64,000 nt of DNA from Sinomonas sp. ASV322. Lineage in GTDB: Bacteria > Actinomycetota > Actinomycetes > Actinomycetales > Micrococcaceae. The DNA is taken from the NCBI RefSeq assembly GCF_030908245.1, contig NZ_JAVFJJ010000010.1, forward strand, positions 62,001-126,000, written 5' to 3'. This document shows positions 23,763 to 32,332 of this stretch, in pieces; within the stretch, counting starts at the first letter, position 1; each line of letters starts with the position of its first letter. The position numbers and the translations under genes were made by a program. The notes under the pieces are model-generated. The model saw only the letters and a program-made list of their open reading frames with translations, did not search any database and was not told the DNA's origin.

Positions 23763-24530
23763 ATGTCCACCCTGACCGCGCCACCGCCCACGGCGGTCTC
23801 GACGCTCCTGGACTTCCGCGATGTCGAACTCGTCTTTCCCAACGGCACCGTCGCGCTGAGCGGCGTCGACCTCACGGTGGACCGCGGCGAGTTCGTCACG
23901 ATCGTCGGGCCGAGTGGATGCGGCAAGTCGACGCTCCTGCGGATCGCATCGGGCCTCGAATCGGCCTCGAGCGGCACCGTGGACGTCGGCGCAAGCCGCA
24001 TCGGCTACGTCTTCCAGGACGCGACCCTCCTGCCGTGGCGCTCGGTGCAGGGCAATGTCGAGCTGCTCGCGGAACTCCACAAGGCCTCCAAAGCCGAGCG
24101 GGCCGCGAAGGCAGCTGCCGCGATCGGGCTCGTGGGCCTCGCGGGGTTCGAGAAGCACCTCCCCAAGCAGCTCTCGGGCGGCATGAAGATGCGCGTCTCG
24201 CTCGCCCGGTCCCTCACGCTCGACCCTGAGCTGTTCCTCTTCGACGAACCGTTCGGGGCTCTCGACGAGATCACGCGCGAGCGCCTCAACGACGAGCTCC
24301 TGCGGCTCTTCGTCGAACAGCGCTTCGCGGGGCTCTTCATCACCCACTCGGTCTCCGAAGCCGTCTACCTCTCGACCAAGGTGATCGTCATGTCCGGGCG
24401 ACCGGGCGCCGTCGTCCATCGCTTCGACGTCCCGTTCCCGATGCCGCGCGATCCCGACATCCGCTTCACTCCCGAGTTCGCCGAGCTCGTCGGCGAAGTC
24501 TCCCACGCACTCCGAGAGGGGCACCGCTGA
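23763..24530 (+). CDS. ABC importer ATP-binding protein (nitrate/sulfonate/NMT1 type)
   Basis: 255 residues. Walker A is GPSGCGKST, the Q-loop FQDATLLPW is typical of SsuB/TauB/ThiZ importers, the signature is LSGGMKMR, and Walker B is LFLFDEPFGALDE, with switch His in ITHS. It energises uptake through the permease that begins at its own stop codon (TGATG, 1-nt overlap). The signature reads GGMKMR rather than GGMRQR, a common variant. Confidence 0.95.
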   Translation: MSTLTAPPPTAVSTLLDFRDVELVFPNGTVALSGVDLTVDRGEFVTIVGPSGCGKSTLLRIASGLESASSGTVDVGASRIGYVFQDATLLPWRSVQGNVELLAELHKASKAERAAKAAAAIGLVGLAGFEKHLPKQLSGGMKMRVSLARSLTLDPELFLFDEPFGALDEITRERLNDELLRLFVEQRFAGLFITHSVSEAVYLSTKVIVMSGRPGAVVHRFDVPFPMPRDPDIRFTPEFAELVGEVSHALREGHR

Positions 24531-25399
24531 TGGCAACGCTCCAGGAAGCCGCTGCGCGCCGGAACGCCGCGGCGACGTCCACGCTCACGCGTCGGCGCCC
24601 CCGCAAGCCAACGTCGTGGTGGCAGCCCGCCGTCGCCTTCGCCGTGTTCGTCGGGCTCTGGTACGCCGCAGCCGCGTACTACGACCAACAGGTCCAGCTC
24701 CCCTATCTCGTCCCGTACCCACACCTCGTGTTCGCGGCGATGATCCACGACACCCGCCCCGATGGCGCCCCGACGAGCTTCAACCCCGACCTGTGGGCGT
24801 CGCTCGGACGCACTACGGTCGTCTCGCTCACGGGCCTCGCGGTCGCGATCGTCATCGGCGTCCTGTGGGCCACGGTCATGGCCCAGGCCAAGGGCCTCGA
24901 GAAGGCGCTGTATCCGTACGCCGTCGTGCTCCAATGCGTGCCGATCCTCGCGCTCGTGCCGCTCATCGGGGCGCTCTTCGGGTACGACTTCGTCTCCCGC
25001 GTGATCGTCACGGTCATGATCGCGCTGTTCCCCATGGTCTCGAACACGCTCTTCGGCCTCCAAGCAGCGGACCACGCCCAGCGCGAGCTGTTCGCGCTGC
25101 AGGGCGCCTCGCCCTTCACGCGCCTCCTCAAGCTGCAGCTCCCGGCCGCGCTCCCCTCGATCTTCGTGGGCCTGCGCACGTCCGCGGGCCTGTCCGTCAT
25201 CGGGGCCATCGTCGGGGACCAGTTCTTCCAGCGCGGAAACCCCGGCCTCGGCGTCCTCATCCAGGTCACGGCCTCACGGCTCATGGGGCCTGAGCTGTAC
25301 GCGACCATCATCATCGCGTCGCTCTACGGGATCGCCGTGTTCCTCGTCTTCGGGCTCATCGGTCGCCTCGCCGTCGGCCGCTGGTTCGACTTCAGCTAG
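24530..25399 (+). CDS. ABC importer permease (SsuC/TauC-like)
   Basis: 289 residues with about six membrane helices after a basic N-terminus. The EAA-type coupling loop ELFALQGASPFTRLLKLQLPAALPSIFVGLR lies at about 185-215. It belongs to the BPD_transp_1 group used for nitrate, sulfonates, taurine, and thiamine or pyrimidine precursors. Overlaps the ATPase gene by 1 nt and is followed 54 nt later by its binding protein. Confidence 0.94.
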   Translation: MATLQEAAARRNAAATSTLTRRRPRKPTSWWQPAVAFAVFVGLWYAAAAYYDQQVQLPYLVPYPHLVFAAMIHDTRPDGAPTSFNPDLWASLGRTTVVSLTGLAVAIVIGVLWATVMAQAKGLEKALYPYAVVLQCVPILALVPLIGALFGYDFVSRVIVTVMIALFPMVSNTLFGLQAADHAQRELFALQGASPFTRLLKLQLPAALPSIFVGLRTSAGLSVIGAIVGDQFFQRGNPGLGVLIQVTASRLMGPELYATIIIASLYGIAVFLVFGLIGRLAVGRWFDFS

Positions 25400-25453
25400 C
25401 TGTACTTCCCCCCACCGCCTTCCCACCCACCCACCCGCAGAAACGGAGCACCC

Positions 25454-26644
25454 ATGCGCACTCGATCCCGTGTTGCCGCCGTCGCCACGGCCGTGACCGC
25501 CCTCGCCGTCGCCCTCACAGGCTGCGGCGGGAGCGGCACCGCCGACTCCGCCGCGAAGGCCACGACGTCGACGGCGACCGGCCCCGCCGTCGACCTCTCC
25601 GGCGTGTGCCCCGCGACCGTCGTCGTCCAGACCGACTGGAACCCCGAATCCGACCACGGGCACGTCTACCAGCTGCTCGGCCCCAACCCGACGATCGACG
25701 CCAACAAGAAGTCCGTCACCGGCGACCTCTACGCGAACGGCAAGGCGACTGGCGTCAAGCTCGAGGTCCGCGCCGGCGGCCCGGCCATCGGCTTCTCGAC
25801 CGTCTCGGCGCAGATGGCCCAGGACAAGTCGATCACCCTGGGCTATGTCTCGACCGACGAGGCGATCGAGTTCTCCGGCAATATGCCGACGACGGCGGTG
25901 TTCGCCGAGAACAACAAGTCGCCCATGATGGTCATGTGGGACCCGAAGACGTACCCGGACGTCTCCACGATCAAGGACCTCGGCTCGAAGCTCTCGTCCA
26001 ACGGCGGTGTGGTGCGGTACTTCAACGGCGCCGCCTACATGACGTACCTCTCCCAGGCGGGCTACCTGCCCCAGGGCGTCCTCGACGGAAGCTACGACGG
26101 CACGCCTGCGAAGTTCGTGACCGCCAAGGGCAAGGACGCGCAGCAGGGCTTCGCGACCGCTGAGCCGTACGTCTACCAGAACGAGGTCGCGGCGTGGGGC
26201 AAGCCGCTCAAGTTCCAGCTCGTCGCGGACACCGGATGGTCCCCGTACCCCGAGACGATGTCCGTCCGCAGCTCCGACCTCGCCTCGCTCTCGCCGTGCC
26301 TCAAGAAGCTCGTACCGGTCATGCAGCAGGCCGACGTCGACTTCATCAAGAACCCGACGGCGACGAACGACCTCATCGTCAAGCTCGTCCAGGCCTACAA
26401 CAACGGCTGGACGTACGACGCCGAGGTCGGCAAGGCCGCCGTCGCCCAGATGAAGGACCTCAAGATCGCGACGGACGCCGGCAGCGGCCACGTCGGCACG
26501 ATGGATGAGAAGCGCGTCTCCGACCTCATCAAGATCGCGGCGCCGATCTTCGACAAGGCGGGCGGTCACGTCAAGAGCGGTCTCGCGGCAAGCGACCTCG
26601 TGACAAACCAGTTCCTCGACCCGAGCATCGGCTTCGGCTTCTAA
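25454..26644 (+). CDS. NMT1/THI5-like ABC substrate-binding lipoprotein
   Basis: 396 residues. A signal peptide ends in the lipobox LTGC with the lipid-bearing Cys at about residue 24, followed by a Ser/Thr/Ala linker. The mature protein has NMT1/THI5-like features (VVVQTDWNPESDHGHVYQLLG, MVMWDPKTYPDVSTIKDLG, GYLPQGVLDGSYDGTP), the fold used for pyrimidine precursors, taurine and aromatic sulfonates. TDWxPE..H resembles riboflavin and pyrimidine-precursor binders, so an N-heterocyclic ligand is plausible. It lies between the permease and the FAD oxidase. Confidence 0.92.
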   Translation: MRTRSRVAAVATAVTALAVALTGCGGSGTADSAAKATTSTATGPAVDLSGVCPATVVVQTDWNPESDHGHVYQLLGPNPTIDANKKSVTGDLYANGKATGVKLEVRAGGPAIGFSTVSAQMAQDKSITLGYVSTDEAIEFSGNMPTTAVFAENNKSPMMVMWDPKTYPDVSTIKDLGSKLSSNGGVVRYFNGAAYMTYLSQAGYLPQGVLDGSYDGTPAKFVTAKGKDAQQGFATAEPYVYQNEVAAWGKPLKFQLVADTGWSPYPETMSVRSSDLASLSPCLKKLVPVMQQADVDFIKNPTATNDLIVKLVQAYNNGWTYDAEVGKAAVAQMKDLKIATDAGSGHVGTMDEKRVSDLIKIAAPIFDKAGGHVKSGLAASDLVTNQFLDPSIGFGF

Positions 26645-26655
26645 GAAGGACCACC

Positions 26656-28032
26656 ATGGCTACCCCTGAGACCCTCGAAGCGCTGCGCGCCGAGCTCGCC
26701 GTCCTCCTCGGCGAGCGCGGCGTGAGCGCGGACCTCAAGACCCGCGAGCGCGCGTCGGTCGACGAGGCCACGATGAGCCCGATCCTCTCCGAGCAGCTCC
26801 CGCTCGGCCTGGCCGATCTCGTGGCCTACCCCGCGACCTCCGAGCAGATCGCTGTCGTCCTCGCCGCGGCGACCCGCCACGGCGTCCCGGTCACGGCGCG
26901 CGGCAAGGGGACCGGCAACTACGGCCAGGGCATCCCGCTGCACGGCGGCCTCGTCCTCGACACGACGCGCGCACGCGCCGTCGTCGAGGTGGGCGACGGC
27001 GTGATCACCGCCGAGGCCGGCGCACCCATGGTGGTTCTCGAGCAGGCCGCGAACGCCCGTGGGCAGCAGCTGTGGATGTATCCGTCGACGGCGCAGTCCA
27101 CCGTGGGCGGCTTCCTCTCCGGGGGCTCGGGCGGCACCGGGTCGATTGCGCGCGGCTCGAACTGGGAGGGCTTCGTCGTCGCGCTCGACGTCGCCCTCCC
27201 GGGCTCCGAGCCCACCCTCGTCCACGTCGAGGGCGCGGAGGCACAGACGTTCGTGCACACGTACGGCACGGCGGGCGTCATCGCCCGCGCGACCGTCCGG
27301 CTCGAGCCCGCCCAGGACTGGCGCGCGGTCTACGCGAGCTTCCCGTCCTTCGAGGAGGCGCTCAGTGCGGTCCGGACGCTGCGCGGGATCGAGCCTGCCC
27401 CGCGGCTCGTGAGCGCAGACCGGGCGTACATCGCCGAGCGGCTCCCCGCCGACCCCGCGATCCCGGCAGGGCGCGCAAGCCTGCGGGCGATCGTCGACGC
27501 CGAGGCGCTCGACGCCGCGACCTCGCTCATCGGCGCGGCCGGCGGCTCCGTCGAGGCTGTGCGCGAGGGCGCCCCGCAGACGGTCAAGGTCTCGATGCTC
27601 TCCTACAACCACCCGATCTGGTGGCTCAAGAAGAACAGCCCGGGCGTGGAGTATTTCCACGTCGAGGTGGGCGGCGAAGCGCTCATCGATCGCATCCACG
27701 AGGTGGAGGCCGTGTATCCGGGCGGGATGCTGCACATCGAGGCGGCGCATCTGTTCCCGATCGGCATGCTCGCGGCGGAGTACGCCGGGGCCGAGGAAGT
27801 CTACGCGGGCTACGCGAAGCTCATCGAGCTCGGGGTCCGTGTGCACAGCCCGCACCAGTTCTACGTGGACCACGGCGTCGAGGACCTCCTCGCGCTCAAG
27901 GAACGCACCGACCCCGGCGGCCTGCTCAATCCGGGTCACCTCGGCGCCCCGGAACTCGCCGCGGCGGGGAATTCGACGGCGTCGGCGCAGCCGGCAGGAT
28001 CAGCGCAGCCGGCAGGATCAGCGCAGCCGTGA
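26656..28032 (+). CDS. FAD-binding (PCMH-type) oxidoreductase
   Basis: 458 residues. The FAD_binding_4 domain lies at about 45-215 (TARGKGTGNYGQGIPLHGGLVLD; STAQSTVGGFLSGGSGGTGSIARGSNWEG). The C-terminus is of the oxidase type (HQFYVDHGVEDLLALKERTDPGGLLNPGHLG). No 2Fe-2S or 4Fe-4S motif. The final 16 residues are SAQPAG repeats encoded by an 18-bp tandem repeat and probably not functional. GAAGGA precedes the ATG, 11 nt after the binding-protein stop. It presumably oxidises an intermediate of the island's pathway. Confidence 0.9.
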   Translation: MATPETLEALRAELAVLLGERGVSADLKTRERASVDEATMSPILSEQLPLGLADLVAYPATSEQIAVVLAAATRHGVPVTARGKGTGNYGQGIPLHGGLVLDTTRARAVVEVGDGVITAEAGAPMVVLEQAANARGQQLWMYPSTAQSTVGGFLSGGSGGTGSIARGSNWEGFVVALDVALPGSEPTLVHVEGAEAQTFVHTYGTAGVIARATVRLEPAQDWRAVYASFPSFEEALSAVRTLRGIEPAPRLVSADRAYIAERLPADPAIPAGRASLRAIVDAEALDAATSLIGAAGGSVEAVREGAPQTVKVSMLSYNHPIWWLKKNSPGVEYFHVEVGGEALIDRIHEVEAVYPGGMLHIEAAHLFPIGMLAAEYAGAEEVYAGYAKLIELGVRVHSPHQFYVDHGVEDLLALKERTDPGGLLNPGHLGAPELAAAGNSTASAQPAGSAQPAGSAQP

Positions 28033-28061
28033 AACCAGCAGCCGGGAAACTAGGAGACTGA

Positions 28062-28868
28062 ATGAACCGCCACATAGCCGAACTCTCGGGGCCAGCCCTC
28101 GCAAGCCGGATCACGAAGGACTCGATCGTCGTCGTTCCCACGGGGGCGATCGAGCACCACGGGCCGCACCTCCCTCTCGTCACGGACGTGCTGCTCGCCG
28201 AAGCGGTGGGGAGTGCCGCCGTCGAACGCGCCGCCGGAGAGGGCCTCGACGTCTGGCAGCTCCCGACGCTCGCCTATACGAAGTCCGACGAGCACAGCTG
28301 GGCCGCCGGCACGGTGTGGCTCGACGCTGAGACGGTGTTCCGCACCGTTGTCGAGGTGGGCCGCGCCGTCGAACTCATGGGAGCTGGGACCCTCGTGTTC
28401 GTCAACGGGCATGGCGGGAACGTCGCGCTGCTGCAGGTGGCGCTGCGGGAGATCCGCAAGCGCTTCGGCCTCAGGACGTTCCTTATGCCCTCGCTGGCGC
28501 CGGCGGCCCCGCCCGCGGGCGAGGGGCTCGACGAGCACGGCCTGGGCATCCACGGAGGCGCAGCGGAGACCTCGCTCGTCCTGCGTCTGCGCCCCGACCT
28601 CGTGGACCTCTCCCTTGCGGAGCGATGGGTGCCCGAACATCTCGCCGAGTTCGCGCTCATCGGATTCAACGGCCGGCCCGTGAGCTTTGGGTGGCTCTCG
28701 AACGACTTCGGCACGCCGGGCGTCGTCGGCGATCCGACCCAGGCGACGCCCGCCTACGGCGAGGTGCTGTGGGAGGCCTCGGTGCACCAGGCCGTCGAGT
28801 CCCTGCGCGAGATCGCCCGCTTCGAGCACAGCCGTCCGCGGGTGCCGGCCGGCGTGGGCGAGGCATGA
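28062..28868 (+). CDS. creatininase-family amidohydrolase
   Basis: 268 residues. VVVPTGAIEHHGPHLPLVTDVLLAE contains the metal ligands Glu, His and Asp of the creatininase fold. VNGHGGNVALLQVALREI and GIHGGAAETSLVLRLRP complete the conserved pattern. The family opens cyclic amides (creatinine) or cleaves related amide bonds. The stop overlaps the next start by 4 nt (ATGA). Its operon position argues for hydrolysis of an imported cyclic amide or of its deaminated product. Confidence 0.92.
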   Translation: MNRHIAELSGPALASRITKDSIVVVPTGAIEHHGPHLPLVTDVLLAEAVGSAAVERAAGEGLDVWQLPTLAYTKSDEHSWAAGTVWLDAETVFRTVVEVGRAVELMGAGTLVFVNGHGGNVALLQVALREIRKRFGLRTFLMPSLAPAAPPAGEGLDEHGLGIHGGAAETSLVLRLRPDLVDLSLAERWVPEHLAEFALIGFNGRPVSFGWLSNDFGTPGVVGDPTQATPAYGEVLWEASVHQAVESLREIARFEHSRPRVPAGVGEA

Positions 28869-29497
28869 TCCCGTTCGACGCCGGAGCGCCGGGTAGTCTC
28901 GCCGCGGCGGGCGAGGCGGACGACGGCGCGCCCGCCGATCCGTTCGCCCTCCTCGCCGCGTGGCTGCCCGGATGGGACGGCGCTCCGCTCGGTCCGATGA
29001 CCCTTGCGACGATCGGCCGCGACGGTTACCCGGCCGCGCGGACGGTGCTCCTCTCGGGGTTCGACGGGGAGCGCTTCTTCTTCCATACCGACGCTCGTTC
29101 GGCCAAGGCCGCCGAGCTCGCGACGAACCCCCGGGCCGCCGCGACGCTCGTGTGGCCCGAGGCAGGCAGACAGCTCGTGGTGACGGGCGACGTCGAGCGC
29201 CTGACGGCGAGCGATGCTGCGGCGGCCTACTCCCACCGCACCCGGTATCTGCAGGTGCTCGCGTGGGCGAATGACGCCGAGATGGCGCAGCATTCGCTGG
29301 CCGAGCGACGGGAGCGCTGGCGCGCGTTCGACGCCGCCCACCCGCCCGGCATGCTCGCGCCGCCCCCGCACTGGGCCGGATACGCGCTCGCTCCCGTGCG
29401 GATCTCCTTCTGGCTGGCCGACGACGCGGGGCCGAGCCATCGCCTCGCCTACGAGCGCGACGGCGGCCGGTGGGCGCTCGCCGCCCTCCCGGGCTAG
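28865..29497 (+). CDS. PdxH-like pyridoxamine 5'-phosphate oxidase family flavoenzyme
   Basis: 210 residues. DPFALLAAWLPGW, AARTVLLSGFDGERFFFHTDARSAKAAELATNPRAA and the end VRISFWLADDAGPSHRLAYERDGGRWALAALPG follow the PdxH layout (FMN-binding RTVLLxGxD and S.K..EL..NP; C-terminal domain with W..R..Y). It lacks the exact RL..R end of classical PdxH, so it may act on another substrate. It is the last gene of the catabolic operon, coupled to the creatininase. Confidence 0.88.
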   Translation: MIPFDAGAPGSLAAAGEADDGAPADPFALLAAWLPGWDGAPLGPMTLATIGRDGYPAARTVLLSGFDGERFFFHTDARSAKAAELATNPRAAATLVWPEAGRQLVVTGDVERLTASDAAAAYSHRTRYLQVLAWANDAEMAQHSLAERRERWRAFDAAHPPGMLAPPPHWAGYALAPVRISFWLADDAGPSHRLAYERDGGRWALAALPG

Positions 29498-29558
29498 CTC
29501 CGCGGTCCAGCGGTCCGTCATTGCGTCAACAAAGGGTGCGTATTTGGAAACTTCACGC

Positions 29559-29564
29559 TACGCT
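29559..29564 (+). promoter_or_regulatory. -10-like element TACGCT, leaderless start
   Basis: TACGCT-GTGTGA-GTG: a 6-nt gap to the GTG of the aminotransferase and no ribosome-binding site. The same TACGCT with a 6-7 nt gap is seen before 44016 and 47195. Confidence 0.65.
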
Positions 29565-29570
29565 GTGTGA

Positions 29571-30857
29571 GTGACTTCACAGGACACCGCCGTCGAACTG
29601 ACCGCCGAAACGCAGACCGCCTTCGAACGCGCCGAGGCCAAGCACCGCCATGAGGCGCTGTACTCCGAGCGCGCGCACAACATCAAGCAGTCCGCCGTGC
29701 GCGACGTCTTCGACATCTCCATCCGCCCCGGCCTCGTCTCGCTCGCGGGCGGCTCGCCGAGCCTGTCCAAGCTCCCCGTCGACCTCGTCGCAGAGACCGC
29801 GAAGCGCGTCATCGCCGAGCACGGCATGACGGCGCTCCACTACGGCGGCGGCAAGGGCACGGAAGAGCTTCGCGAGCTCATCTGCGAAATCATGGCGGAG
29901 GAGGGCATCCTCGGGGCATCGCCCGACGACGTCGTGGTCACCACCGGCTCGCAGTCCGCGCAGGACATCGCGGCCAAGGTCTTCTGCAACCCAGGCGACG
30001 TCGTCCTCGTCGAGGACCCCACGTACGTCGGCGCGCTCAACACGTTCGAGGCGTACCAGGTGAAGGCCGAGCCGATCGGCATGGATGCGAACGGCCTCAT
30101 CCCCGAGGACCTCGAGCGCCGCATCGCCGAGCTCGAGGCCGAGGGCAAGAACATCAAGCTCCTGTACACGATCCCGAGCTTCAACAACCCATCCGGCATC
30201 ACGCTCGCGGCGGAGCGCCGCCAGCGCGTCGTCGACATCTGCCGCGAACACAACATCCTCGTACTCGAGGACAACCCCTACGGCATGCTCCGGTTCGACG
30301 GGCACCCGCTCGCGCCCCTGCGCGCGGACAACCCGGACGACGTCATCTACTGCGGCTCGTTCTCCAAGATCTTCTCCCCCGGCGTCCGGCTCGGCTGGGC
30401 CCTCGTGCCGAAGCACCTCTACCGCCGCTTCTACCTCGCGGCCGAGGCCGTGGTCCTGTGCCCGTCGTCGCTGACCCAGCTGCTCGTGACCGAGTTCTTC
30501 CGCGTCTTCGACTGGCGAGGCTACCTCGCGGAGTCCCGCGCGGTGTACGCCGAGCGGTGCGCGGCGATGCTTCAGGCCCTCGCCGAATACTTCCCCGCGG
30601 AGGCCGAATGGACGACGCCGGATGGCGGCTTCTTCGTGTGGGTCACCCTCCCGGAGGGGATCGACACGTACCCCCTCCTCTACCAGGCGATCGACGCTGG
30701 TGTCGTGTTCATCCCGGGAGCCGCGTTCACGCCGTCGGACGTCCCGAGCAACAAGCTCCGGCTCGCGTTCAGCGGCGTGGCCCCCGAGCAGATCCGTGAG
30801 GGCGTCCGCCGCCTCGCGCCCGTGATCCGCGCCGCCGTGGAGGCCAACGCGGGGTAA
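29571..30857 (+). CDS. PLP-dependent aminotransferase, LysN/2-aminoadipate type (fold type I)
   Basis: 428 residues. RDVFDISIRPGLVSLAGGSPSLSKLP at the N-terminus, HYGGGKGTEELRELI, VVTTGSQSAQDIAAKV, PSFNNPSGITL, LEDNPYGMLRF (PLP-binding Asp and Tyr) and YCGSFSKIFSPGVRLGW (catalytic Lys) are the order found in 2-aminoadipate and branched-chain or aromatic aminotransferases related to MocR C-domains. No N-terminal DNA-binding domain is present. It probably moves amino groups to 2-oxoglutarate in amino-acid metabolism. Starts with GTG on a leaderless-type promoter. Its stop lies 3 bp from that of the convergent DUF2182 gene. Confidence 0.92.
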   Translation: MTSQDTAVELTAETQTAFERAEAKHRHEALYSERAHNIKQSAVRDVFDISIRPGLVSLAGGSPSLSKLPVDLVAETAKRVIAEHGMTALHYGGGKGTEELRELICEIMAEEGILGASPDDVVVTTGSQSAQDIAAKVFCNPGDVVLVEDPTYVGALNTFEAYQVKAEPIGMDANGLIPEDLERRIAELEAEGKNIKLLYTIPSFNNPSGITLAAERRQRVVDICREHNILVLEDNPYGMLRFDGHPLAPLRADNPDDVIYCGSFSKIFSPGVRLGWALVPKHLYRRFYLAAEAVVLCPSSLTQLLVTEFFRVFDWRGYLAESRAVYAERCAAMLQALAEYFPAEAEWTTPDGGFFVWVTLPEGIDTYPLLYQAIDAGVVFIPGAAFTPSDVPSNKLRLAFSGVAPEQIREGVRRLAPVIRAAVEANAG

Positions 30858-30860
30858 GGG

Positions 30861-31628
30861 TCACATCCCCACCGAGGCGTACAACCCGGGCAGCAGGGCC
30901 GGATTCCCCGGCACGAGGAATGCGAAGGCGATCAGCGCCACCCCGACGATCCTGCTGACCGCCCGTCCGCGGCTCCACGTCTTCTCCAGCAGCACGGTTG
31001 CCGCGATGGCCGCCATCCATACAAGGTTCGTCAGGCCGACGGCGGTCAGCACCGCCATGAGGCCCCAGCAGCACCCCACGCAGTACACGCCGTGGTAGAT
31101 GCCGACCCTGACGTCACGGAACGTGCCCTTGTAGCCCGAAACGTGGAGCAGGAACGCAAGCGGCGAACGGCAATGGCGAAGGCAGAAGTCCTTGAGCGGA
31201 GTCAGCTCGTAGACGCCGGCAGCCGCCACGACTCCGGCCCCAACCCACGGCGAGACCGCAGGCGCCGTCGTCGCCAATTGACCGGCCAACAGCGCGGCCG
31301 CGAAGGCGAGCGCCCCGAACAGGGCCCACGAGACGAGGTAGCCGACCACGAGCGCGACGGTCCGAAAAGCGCGGACCGCCGCGCTCGGGGTCGCCCGGAG
31401 GGACCGCAGGTACATCGTGGTCAAGGGGGCCAAGGCCGGGAGCATCATGGCGGCCATCATGAGGGTCCACGCCGCGAGGAACCCTCCGAGGGCGAGTCCC
31501 ATCGTCCCGGGGCCGGGAGGCATGCCCCGGGCTCCCAGGACGGTGAGGTACCACGCGACGGCCGAGCAGCCGAGCAGCACCAGCAGGGCCGCCCGGTTGC
31601 CGACGGCCAGATGGGCCTGCCCCGCCAA
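30861..31628 (-). CDS. DUF2182 integral membrane protein
   Basis: 255 residues with about seven hydrophobic helices. TLMMAAMMLPALAPLTTMYLRSL and GIYHGVYCVGCCWGLMAVLTAVGLTNLVWMAAIAATVLLEK are the DUF2182 signatures; the CVGCC motif suggests metal (copper) binding in the membrane. Starts with TTG one base after the DUF1326 stop, so the two are translationally coupled. From memory such pairs occur widely in actinobacteria and proteobacteria; function is not established. Confidence 0.9.
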   Translation of the reverse strand: MAGQAHLAVGNRAALLVLLGCSAVAWYLTVLGARGMPPGPGTMGLALGGFLAAWTLMMAAMMLPALAPLTTMYLRSLRATPSAAVRAFRTVALVVGYLVSWALFGALAFAAALLAGQLATTAPAVSPWVGAGVVAAAGVYELTPLKDFCLRHCRSPLAFLLHVSGYKGTFRDVRVGIYHGVYCVGCCWGLMAVLTAVGLTNLVWMAAIAATVLLEKTWSRGRAVSRIVGVALIAFAFLVPGNPALLPGLYASVGM

Positions 31629-31629
31629 C

Positions 31630-32235
31630 TCAGGCCGACCAGGCGAACGGGGCCGAGAAGGAATTCTTCCCGGTGTTGTCCCACGACAGGCCGAAGATGT
31701 TCACCGTAGAGGTCGTGGCACGCCCCGCGGCCAAGGTATCGGCGGGGAAGCCGACACCGCTGACCTTGACGCCCGCGCCGGTTGAATCAAACCGGGAGAC
31801 GAAGTCCTCCACGGCAATGTCAATGGCATCGCCGATGCGGACCCTGTGCTCGCGACCGTCCTCGGAATACGAGATCTCGCGCGTCTCCATCCCAAGCATG
31901 TCGCTGACCAACGGGGCGAGGCCCGCGAGCGGTCCCCCGAGTTGACCGCCGAAGACTCCGCCGAGCGCTTCGGCCTGCTGAGCCGAAGCAGCGGCATCCA
32001 TCACCACGCCCATCTTCCAGCCGCCGTCGCCCATGAGCGCCGGTGAATCGGCCACGACGCAGACGGTCAGGCCACCGACGTCGACGCCGTCGACGTCGCC
32101 CTTGTCGACATGGAAGGTCAGCACCACATCGCAGCGGTCATTGTCGGCGGGCGCGGTGAGGCCAGAGGTGGAACATGGGCAGACCATGTCGCAGTTGCAG
32201 TTCTCGAAGTACGTGCCTTCGATGTGCCATGTCAT
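31630..32235 (-). CDS. DUF1326 family protein
   Basis: 201 residues. WHIEGTYFENCNCDMVCPC near the N-terminus supplies four cysteines in a CNC...CPC pattern characteristic of DUF1326 and likely to bind metal. The rest is a soluble beta-rich domain (CDVVLTFHVDKGDVDGVDVGGLTVCVV; SSTVNIFGLSWDNTGKNSFSAPFAW-like end). No signal peptide. GAGGAG precedes the ATG. First gene of the pair with DUF2182. Confidence 0.92.
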   Translation of the reverse strand: MTWHIEGTYFENCNCDMVCPCSTSGLTAPADNDRCDVVLTFHVDKGDVDGVDVGGLTVCVVADSPALMGDGGWKMGVVMDAAASAQQAEALGGVFGGQLGGPLAGLAPLVSDMLGMETREISYSEDGREHRVRIGDAIDIAVEDFVSRFDSTGAGVKVSGVGFPADTLAAGRATTSTVNIFGLSWDNTGKNSFSAPFAWSA

Positions 32236-32332
32236 GTGAGCTCCTCAAAGGACGGCCTCACCCCACACGGAACCCCTACGATCGGCAACTGTCCTCCGAA
32301 CGCCGGCCAAGGTCAAGACGTGGTCTCGCCGA

